Source of the DNA: JACPFJ01 sp036504875
Lineage (GTDB): Bacteria > Desulfobacterota > Desulfuromonadia > Geobacterales > Pseudopelobacteraceae
Reading direction: 5' to 3'
Length of the DNA: 64,000 nt
Assembly: GCA_036504875.1 (NCBI GenBank)
Contig: DASXUK010000047.1
Span: forward strand, 33,214 to 97,213
In this document: in pieces, positions 57,929 through 64,000 of the stretch
Position numbering within the stretch: position 1 is the first letter of the stretch
Layout: each line of letters opens with the position of its first letter
Translations under genes and position numbers: made by a program
The notes under the pieces: model-generated
Database searches by the model: none
The model's input: only the letters and a program-made list of their open reading frames with translations
What the model was told of the DNA's origin: nothing

Positions 57929-58420
57929 TCAGGCCGGCTCTTCAAGGTCCTCTTCAATGAGCGGGATTATGACCACCTTGATTTTGCCCTTGCCCCACAG
58001 CCCGATTTTTTTGGCAGCAGCTCGGGAGAGGTCGATGAAGGGGAACCGCTTTGGAGCGCAGCGATCATTGACCGTAACATGAACTTCCTGATTGGTATCT
58101 GGATTAACCACCCTTACCACAGTGCCTAATGGCAGGCTTTGATGGGCAGCGGTCATCTTATCCGGATGATAGCGATACCCGGAGGTGGTTCGTCGACCAA
58201 TGAAACGGGAGGCGTAATAAGAGGCATAACCGATTTTGGGATCATCAGGGCTGCTTTTGGAGACAAGTTCTTCCAGAAGCTTGGTTGATGATGGAGGTGG
58301 TTCGATCAAAAGCGATTCCAGGCTCGACTCGATCTGGTCCGCCTGGGCGACTCCCGTCAGTAGCAGCGTGACAATCAACAGGAATAACAACGTTGGTAGG
58401 TTTTTTATATTAGCTCTCAT
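57929..58420 (-). CDS. rlpA: RlpA-like septal ring lytic transglycosylase
   Basis: The protein has 163 residues from ATG 58420, which follows AGAGG; a GTG two codons upstream is possible. It has a signal peptide (LLFLLIVTLLLTGVAQA). The double-psi beta-barrel has GYASYYASRFIGRRTTSG near 62, AAHQSLPLGTVVRVVN near 88 and VNDRCAPKRFPFIDLSRAAA near 115, with the catalytic Asp. There is no SPOR domain, so septal targeting must differ from E. coli RlpA. Confidence 0.9.
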   Translation of the reverse strand: MRANIKNLPTLLFLLIVTLLLTGVAQADQIESSLESLLIEPPPSSTKLLEELVSKSSPDDPKIGYASYYASRFIGRRTTSGYRYHPDKMTAAHQSLPLGTVVRVVNPDTNQEVHVTVNDRCAPKRFPFIDLSRAAAKKIGLWGKGKIKVVIIPLIEEDLEEPA

Positions 58421-58513
58421 TAGCACCTCTGAGAACTTTATACAATAGAAGTGCAGACTGTCAAGTGTCAGCCTTAATATTTTAATTATATTTTTAAAAT
58501 TAAAATAAATAAA

Positions 58514-59398
58514 TTAACGCTGCAGATATTCCGCAATCCCCTCTTTAAACCCCCGAGGCTCAAAACCGAAAGTTAGCTTCCATCGTCCGTCGCAGATATT
58601 CTCCTCAATCAGCATTTGCAATTGATCCGAGGTTATCGGGAATGGTGGCAGACGCTGCATGATCGGGACGATCAGCTTCATGAGCCCCAGCGGCGCGTGC
58701 AGCTTGAAGGGGGTCGCTCGGCCCATAGCAGCTGCAATGGTGTCGACCAGTTCGATATAACTCATACGATCATTGCCGCACAACTCATAGATCTGTCCGA
58801 TCGTCGCAGGCAGTTCCAAGGCCAGGGCGAAGCAGCGGGCCACATCGTCGGCATGAATTGGCTGCAAGCGATAGTTCCCGTCACCGATAATCGGCATAAC
58901 CGGCGCCAGGCGCATCTGTCCGGCCAGCATGTTTACAAAGGCGTCTTTGGGTCCAAAGATCAGAGAGGGACGCAGGATGGTCCAGTCCAGCCCGCTGGCC
59001 CTGACCAGCTCTTCGGCCCGGAATTTTGTACGATGATAATCAGAGACCGCATTGGGTCGTGATCCCAGGGCGGACATGTGCAGGTAACGCTTGATGCCTG
59101 CTTTTCTGGCACCGGCCAAAAGATTGGCGCTGGCCTGCACATGCAAGCGCTCATAGGTGATCTTTCTGGTGGGGAACTCGCGGATGATTCCTACCAGATT
59201 TATGATCGCTTCACACCCCTCAAGCGCTGACTCAAAACTCTCCGGAGAGGTGATATCACCCTCGACCTGTTCCACGCCGACCTTGTGGACGCCATTCTTT
59301 TTATGCACCAGCAGCCGAAGGGCATGGCCCCTGTCCAACAGTTCCCGGGTCAGATGTCCGCCTACAAACCCGGTTCCGCCGGCAATAAAGATCTTCAT
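58514..59398 (-). CDS. NAD(P)-binding protein, NDUFA9-like atypical SDR
   Basis: The protein has 294 residues from ATG 59398, which follows GGGAGG. The Rossmann motif GGTGFVGGHL is at residues 7-16, with INLVGII near 67, and YHRTKFRAEELV near 123 carries the Tyr-x3-Lys-like pair (YHRTK). Members of this group include the complex I-associated NDUFA9 and sugar epimerases; the bacterial role is uncertain. It stands alone between rlpA and recD. Confidence 0.88.
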   Translation of the reverse strand: MKIFIAGGTGFVGGHLTRELLDRGHALRLLVHKKNGVHKVGVEQVEGDITSPESFESALEGCEAIINLVGIIREFPTRKITYERLHVQASANLLAGARKAGIKRYLHMSALGSRPNAVSDYHRTKFRAEELVRASGLDWTILRPSLIFGPKDAFVNMLAGQMRLAPVMPIIGDGNYRLQPIHADDVARCFALALELPATIGQIYELCGNDRMSYIELVDTIAAAMGRATPFKLHAPLGLMKLIVPIMQRLPPFPITSDQLQMLIEENICDGRWKLTFGFEPRGFKEGIAEYLQR

Positions 59399-59529
59399 GA
59401 TGCCTCCCGGTTGAATCTCTGCCACATCTCAGCCATGCCGGTTGAACCGGCTCCTTTAAAACTTGCCCTAACCGAATAGATATTTTCTAAAATTGTACCA
59501 TCAAAAATGCTCTGTTCATCATGCTGGGC

Positions 59530-61362
59530 TCAGGCGGCATGCCAGAGACGATCCCGCAGGCCTGAGCTGCGTTTTATGCAGCGCCGGACAGCATCCAGAA
59601 AAACCTCTTCAGTACCCCATATTTCGACCTGACTGCTTGCTCTGGTGACGGCTGTATAGAGCAGCTGCCGGCTTAGCACCTCTGAGCTATGCTCCGGCAG
59701 CACCAAGAGAATGCTTTTGAATTCGGAACCCTGGCTTTTATGCACGGTCATGGCAAATGCACTCTGATGGGGCGGCAGGCGTAGCGGCGAAATTCGACGC
59801 AGCCCGTTGTCCGGATCCGGGAAATAAGCCGCTAGCCGTTTGGTTTCGGGATCATTCATCACAACCGCGGTATCACCGTTGAACAGGCCTAAATCATAGT
59901 TGTTAGCGGTCATCATGAGCGGCAGCAAGCGGCACCACTCCTGACCTCCGTCTCGCTGCAGCCCCAAGGCCTTCTCCGTCAGTCGGTTCAGGTTTTCAAC
60001 CCCGGTGCGCCCCTCCCGGTGCGGAGACAGCACCCGAAAACGCTCCAGCTGATCAAGAGCTTCGTCCGGGCTGACGCTATGGCTGTAATTGTGAAAGCCT
60101 GCTTTTGCTGCAGCCAGGAAGGCCGGCTCGAAACCGCCTGCTTCGGGCAGTGGACGCCAGACAACATCGGGATAAATACCGGATTGCAGCAGCTCAAAGG
60201 CTGCCGCACTATCGCCGGCATTGATCAGGCGACTCAGGGTGCCGATGCCGCTCTCGGCACCAAAGCGATAACTTTTCTCCAGATGAATGATGCTGTCGGT
60301 GATGGCGCGGCAAGCCGGTTTCGCTTTGTCATCGTCAACCTGTGTACCAGATTTTGCAGCCGGTAAGGGCAGCGGGCCACAGCAGCTTTTAATCAGGTCG
60401 GCAAATTCGGTAGAATAGGGGGTTTCAATTCCATAATTGCAGATATCCGCCATAACAGCGCCGGCCTCCACCGATGCCAATTGGTCGCGGTCACCCAGCA
60501 ATATTATGCGCGTTTCTCTCGGCAGCGCCTCCAGCAGGCGGGCCATGAGCGGCAGGTCGACCATGGAGACCTCATCCACCACCAGACAATCGCATTTAAG
60601 AAGGTTTTCACGATTGTGCCTGAACTTGCCTGTTTTCGGAATGGCCCCCAGTAACCGGTGAATTGTCTGGACCTTGTCCGGCAGGCTGGACCTGAGCTCG
60701 TCACTCAGCCCCATTTTTTGAGTGGCAGACAGAATTGATTGCCGTAACCGCATGGCGGCCTTGCCGGTTGGGGCGGCCAGGGTGATCAGAGGTTTGTCAG
60801 TGGACAGCTCGATTAAAAGCGCCAAAATACGGGCCACTGTGGCGGTTTTTCCGGTGCCGGGACCGCCCGAGATTACGGTGAAGCGCCGGGTTAGGGCCGC
60901 TGTGGCAGCCACCCGCTGCCAGTCCAGGCTGTCGGTTGGCGGAAAATAGCGATCCAGACCGGCTTTTAGCAGTTCCTGCTCGAGTGGCAGCGGAATCAGG
61001 CGTGCCACGATCTCTTCCGCCACCTGTTGCTCATTGCGCCAGGAGCGGTTCAGGTAAAGACGGCCGGCTTGGTCGAGTATCAATGGCGCAAAATCGCCCG
61101 GTTTGCCGACTGTATCGCAGGCTGCCAGGATCTTGGTCCAGCCATCTTGTGCTGGTATGCGTAATGGATTGGCTGGAGGTTTAAAGGGGAGTATTTCCAG
61201 TTCCGCGGCCTCAGCCAGATTGAGGCAGACATGGCCATGAACAGCCACTGCGCTGGTCAGGGCGGCCGCCAGCCAGAGCTCGTCACACGGTTTGCTGTCG
61301 GTCTTGTTGATAAAGCAGGCGAAATGGTGATCGAGGGGGCTTAGCTGCAATGCTCTGGTCAT
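59530..61362 (-). CDS. recD: Exodeoxyribonuclease V alpha subunit (RecD helicase)
   Basis: RecD is the fast 5'-3' helicase of RecBCD. The protein has 610 residues, the length of E. coli RecD. Walker A is SGGPGTGKTATVARIL near 165, CLVVDEVSMVDLPLMARLLE near 265 is motif II (DEVSMVD), and AMTVHKSQGSEFKSILLVL near 545 plus LYTAVTRA are motifs V-VI. No recB or recC gene is next to it. Its start overlaps the GGDEF gene stop by four bases. Confidence 0.93.
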   Translation of the reverse strand: MTRALQLSPLDHHFACFINKTDSKPCDELWLAAALTSAVAVHGHVCLNLAEAAELEILPFKPPANPLRIPAQDGWTKILAACDTVGKPGDFAPLILDQAGRLYLNRSWRNEQQVAEEIVARLIPLPLEQELLKAGLDRYFPPTDSLDWQRVAATAALTRRFTVISGGPGTGKTATVARILALLIELSTDKPLITLAAPTGKAAMRLRQSILSATQKMGLSDELRSSLPDKVQTIHRLLGAIPKTGKFRHNRENLLKCDCLVVDEVSMVDLPLMARLLEALPRETRIILLGDRDQLASVEAGAVMADICNYGIETPYSTEFADLIKSCCGPLPLPAAKSGTQVDDDKAKPACRAITDSIIHLEKSYRFGAESGIGTLSRLINAGDSAAAFELLQSGIYPDVVWRPLPEAGGFEPAFLAAAKAGFHNYSHSVSPDEALDQLERFRVLSPHREGRTGVENLNRLTEKALGLQRDGGQEWCRLLPLMMTANNYDLGLFNGDTAVVMNDPETKRLAAYFPDPDNGLRRISPLRLPPHQSAFAMTVHKSQGSEFKSILLVLPEHSSEVLSRQLLYTAVTRASSQVEIWGTEEVFLDAVRRCIKRSSGLRDRLWHAA

Positions 61363-62450
61363 GGCTCTGGCGCCGGTTTACCGGAAGAAGTGTTGTTCAG
61401 GTTGTTGCTGTAGATGGTCAGGCGGTTCTTGCCGCTGCGTTTGCTGATGTACATGGCTTCATCGGCATTGGCCATTACCGTCTTGACATCTTTGCCATCT
61501 TCAGGATAACCGGCTATTCCAGCGGAAAGTGTCGAGGAGAGGGTTGTATTCTCACAGTTGAACGGTGTCGCGGCCATTTCGGTGATGATCCGCTCAACAG
61601 CCGCTACTGCCTCCTGCTTGCCGGTCTCATTGAACATGATCACGAATTCGTCACCGCCGTAGCGGGCGCTGATGTCCGAGCTGCGGGTGTTGTCGGTGAT
61701 CATTTTGGCCACCTGGCAGATCAGCTCGGTTCCGGCCAAATGCCCGTGTTCATCATTGATCTTCTTGAGGTTATCGGCATCGATCATACAGATTGCAAAC
61801 TGTCGGTTATAGCGCCGGGCCAGGTTTTCCTGGGCTTCGGCCAGCATGAAGAAATTGCGCATGTTATTGATGCCGGTGACCTCATCGGTCAAGGAAAGCC
61901 GTTCCACTTCGCGGCGGGCGGTTTCGGTTTCGCCGGAAAGTATGGCCCCTAGATGTGCAATGAGCATGAATGGAAACAGCTCCAGGATATGCGTCAGGAT
62001 GTTGTAACCGGCCCTGAATTCCTCTGAGGCTAGCAAAATATAGGAGGTGATGGCCAGTCCAGCCATAAAATAGGTTATCCGGCGCCCCTGGGTCAGCGAA
62101 GTAGCCATCAGGACCAGATAGATCAGCGACATGAACGGGCTGGTAATGCGGCCGGTGTACCAGCAGGCGCCCACAATAAAGGCCAGAAAGACCATCAGAT
62201 CGACAAAGGTTTTGAATTGGCTGTAACGTTTGGAGAGGATGCCGTAGCGGGCGTTGAAGTTGTAGGCAAACAGCAACACACACAGAGTAGCCAGAAAGAA
62301 AAGGCTGGAGTTATCGGAAGGCATCAGCTTTATATCGAGCGCAACCAGGGCGATCAACAACCAGGAGATGTTCCCCATGATGCGGTCGTAGCCCTTGTAT
62401 CTCTGTAGGGCGCTGCTTCCGTTTTCGGCCCCGATTTTTAGAAATTTCAT
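61359..62450 (-). CDS. Membrane GGDEF protein with Asp-to-Thr specificity change (Hypr-like candidate)
   Basis: The protein has 363 residues. About five to six transmembrane segments span residues 28-175 without a recognised sensor fold, then a GGDEF domain runs from about 190. GGDEF is intact at 265-269 and an inhibitory RxxD site (RSSD) lies five residues before it. The substrate motif reads NDEHGHLAGTELI. The residue after GHLAG is Thr 241, where diguanylate cyclases have the guanine-recognising Asp (PleD D344). In Geobacter cGAMP synthases (Hypr enzymes) that position is Ser. This predicts altered or mixed nucleotide use. Confidence 0.9.
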   Translation of the reverse strand: MKFLKIGAENGSSALQRYKGYDRIMGNISWLLIALVALDIKLMPSDNSSLFFLATLCVLLFAYNFNARYGILSKRYSQFKTFVDLMVFLAFIVGACWYTGRITSPFMSLIYLVLMATSLTQGRRITYFMAGLAITSYILLASEEFRAGYNILTHILELFPFMLIAHLGAILSGETETARREVERLSLTDEVTGINNMRNFFMLAEAQENLARRYNRQFAICMIDADNLKKINDEHGHLAGTELICQVAKMITDNTRSSDISARYGGDEFVIMFNETGKQEAVAAVERIITEMAATPFNCENTTLSSTLSAGIAGYPEDGKDVKTVMANADEAMYISKRSGKNRLTIYSNNLNNTSSGKPAPEP

Positions 62451-62493
62451 TGTGCCCCCCGACCAGCATCCATGCTCGAAAATAGTTTAAGGC

Positions 62494-62976
62494 TCAGTTG
62501 ATCGCCTGCAGGGTTATCCAGGCTGTTATCGCGTAGCGCAACAGTTTACCAGAGGCGACCAGGGCAGTAAAGACCCAGAAATTGATGCGCATGAGACCGC
62601 CTACCAGACAGAGCGGGTCGCCGACAATCGGAAGCCAGGAGAAAAATAGCGAAAAAACCCCGTAGCGGCGGTAGTAGTTGTGGGCGCGCTCCTGCTGGGC
62701 CGTTGAAACTCTGAAGATTCGCTCAATCAGGAGCGGCCCGCCATAGAAGCCTGCCAGATAGGTGGTCACAGCCCCTAGAGAGTTCCCTAGCGTGGCGGTC
62801 ATAATCGTTGCCCAGGCCGGATAGCCCTTGACCAGCATCATGACCAACAGCCATTCCGAGCCGAGCGGCAGCAGTGTGGAAGCCAGGAAACTCAACCCGA
62901 ACAAGGGCCCATAGCCGGGCTGATCAAGCCAGTTTGTGACAGTATGTGTCAGGAATTGATTGTCAAAGTGGATCAA
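62494..62976 (-). CDS. YqaA/DedA-like (SNARE-associated) membrane protein
   Basis: The protein has 160 residues and four or five hydrophobic segments. FLASTLLPLGSEWLLV near 30 and FFSWLPIVGDPLCLVGGLMR near 112 are the paired loops of YqaA/DedA proteins, thought to act as lipid flippases or in membrane homeostasis. The start is TTG 62976 with AAAGG upstream; no ATG gives a complete first segment. It lies upstream of the GGDEF gene on the same strand with a 43-base gap. Confidence 0.85.
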   Translation of the reverse strand: MIHFDNQFLTHTVTNWLDQPGYGPLFGLSFLASTLLPLGSEWLLVMMLVKGYPAWATIMTATLGNSLGAVTTYLAGFYGGPLLIERIFRVSTAQQERAHNYYRRYGVFSLFFSWLPIVGDPLCLVGGLMRINFWVFTALVASGKLLRYAITAWITLQAIN

Positions 62977-63049
62977 TCGTTTACAATGCCTTTCATAGCA
63001 AAAAGTGCCTCATTGTAGTCGGATTTTCATTTTCAGCAAGGAGGGAAAT

Positions 63050-64000
63050 ATGCAAAAGGGTAAACCTGCGAAAAAATACTCCCAAGCCGGCCGTCTGCAC
63101 ATGATCATCAGGTTGCTGGAAGTGCGGCGAGGCCTGACCCTGGACGATCTGGCAGAGGAATGCGGCGTTGACCGCCGCACTATCCATCGCGATTTGAACG
63201 CCGTTCAGGAGGCTGGCTATACCCTGACATCGGAATGGCAGGAGGGCAAAAAAGTATACAGCTTTTTGACCAAATCAAGAAACATCCCGCCGATCACCTT
63301 CAGCCTGAATCAATTGATGTCGCTCTATCTTTTGCGCTCCCTGAGTGTCTACCTGGCCGGGACCCCTTTTCAGGCCGAGGTGGAAGATCTTTTCCGGACC
63401 ATCACCTCAGTCCTGCCCGATCGCTACGTGGCCCATCTGGAGCGGATTGCACGGGTCTCGCTGCCGATCCTGCACGGAGCTCGCGATTACTCATCTGCCG
63501 CGGCCTATATGGCGGAGCTCCAGCGGGCTCTGCTGCACCAGTACCGGATTCGGCTGAGCTATGCCAAACAAGGGGGTGGCCAGTCAGAGGAGTATGAGCT
63601 GGATCCATACACCCTGGTGTTTCACAAGGGGGGCATCTATCTGTTGGGTTATGCACATAACCGCAAGGCCATGCGCCTGTTTGCGCTGGAACGGCTGCGC
63701 GGGGTCGAGGTCACCCGCCAGCGCTTTGAGATCCCGGAAGGTTATCTCCCCGAGGAGCATTTCAGCAGCGCCTTTGGCCTGGTCAGCGATGCCTCCATGA
63801 TGGTGTGTGTTCGCTTTTCCGCCGAGATCGCCCATGCCGTCAAGGGCCGGATTTGGAGACCGGGACAGAAGGTCAAGACCGATCGTGAAGGCCGGGTTAC
63901 GATAGAATTTGAGGCTTCCGGCGAGATGGAACTGGTGGCCTGGATCCTTTCCTACGGCGCCCATGCCGAGGTGCTGGAACCGCCGGAACTGCGGCGCGAG
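63050..64000 (+). CDS. HTH-WYL transcriptional regulator, truncated by window edge
   Basis: The reading frame is open from ATG 63050 (after AAGGAGG) to the last base, giving 317 residues, so the C-terminus is outside. An N-terminal helix-turn-helix (RGLTLDDLAEECGVDRRTIHRDL, two pieces, residues 27-49) is followed by the WYL domain (about 150-225) with YELDPYTLVFHKGGIYLLGY. WYL proteins bind ligands such as nucleotides or ssDNA and regulate DNA repair, phage defence and other genes. The target genes probably lie nearby, possibly right of the window. Confidence 0.9.
   Translation, partial: MQKGKPAKKYSQAGRLHMIIRLLEVRRGLTLDDLAEECGVDRRTIHRDLNAVQEAGYTLTSEWQEGKKVYSFLTKSRNIPPITFSLNQLMSLYLLRSLSVYLAGTPFQAEVEDLFRTITSVLPDRYVAHLERIARVSLPILHGARDYSSAAAYMAELQRALLHQYRIRLSYAKQGGGQSEEYELDPYTLVFHKGGIYLLGYAHNRKAMRLFALERLRGVEVTRQRFEIPEGYLPEEHFSSAFGLVSDASMMVCVRFSAEIAHAVKGRIWRPGQKVKTDREGRVTIEFEASGEMELVAWILSYGAHAEVLEPPELRRE

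Noticed and set aside
1..64000. Prophage, integrative element, CRISPR or restriction system
   Set aside because: No integrase, transposase, phage structural, Cas, or methyltransferase gene and no repeat array was seen. The WYL regulator at the right edge can accompany defence genes, but its neighbours are outside the window.

Overview
The window looks like chromosome from a Geobacter-type bacterium (Desulfuromonadota, Geobacterales). The basis is the density of multiheme c-type cytochromes with outer-membrane barrels, a GEMM-Ib riboswitch, several HD-GYP/GGDEF proteins, a ubiD-ubiA-ubiX set suited to menaquinone synthesis, an FprA flavoprotein, and a sigma-54-like promoter near glnK-amtB. This is inference from gene content; no database search was possible. 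I see no prophage, integrase, transposase gene or CRISPR array.

Layout. 1-7715: end of a transaldolase, glycogen synthase, a ubiD / lipoprotein / ubiA / ubiX operon for a quinone, and FprA. 7131-13995: HEAT-repeat proteins, an HD-GYP protein, radA, a DksA/TraR zinc-finger protein and a GAF histidine kinase. 14002-16072: tRNA-Ala(CGC), then a promoter, GEMM-I riboswitch and terminator leading into two unknown small genes and a second HD-GYP protein. 16187-20485: a histone-deacetylase-like hydrolase with an unknown and a TPR protein, a 36-residue membrane peptide, a membrane protein and a lone MlaF-type ATPase. 20740-28204: an MtrA-like decaheme cytochrome with an MtrB-like barrel, a substrate-binding protein, a response regulator, a DUF401 permease, an OmpA lipoprotein and an Smr protein.

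28311-44008 (minus strand) is the most striking part. It holds three tandem copies of an outer-membrane electron conduit, each with a ~403-residue porin, an 8- or 9-heme periplasmic cytochrome and a 9- to 11-heme outer-membrane lipoprotein cytochrome (OmbB-OmaB-OmcB type). DUF3108-type proteins with a TonB-like N-terminus sit between copies. Porins and small cytochromes of copies 2 and 3 are nearly identical, while their large lipoprotein cytochromes have diverged. The leaders of copies 2 and 3 share a 24-bp palindrome that lies inside a related small ORF on the opposite strand.

44488-51768: FmdB zinc ribbon, folD-metV-metF one-carbon genes, galU, a TIGR04073-like protein, a family B DNA polymerase and a peroxiredoxin. 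52058-57875: cardiolipin synthase, a Rieske protein, then a nitrogen region (NtrC-like palindrome, sigma-54 promoter, barrel protein, glnK, amtB, histidine kinase). 57929-64000: RlpA, an NDUFA9-like reductase, RecD, a GGDEF protein whose guanine-specificity Asp is replaced by Thr, a YqaA-like membrane protein and a truncated WYL regulator.

Two themes link the window: electron transfer across the outer membrane (four conduits plus quinone synthesis) and cyclic-dinucleotide signalling (riboswitch, two HD-GYP proteins, an unusual GGDEF protein).
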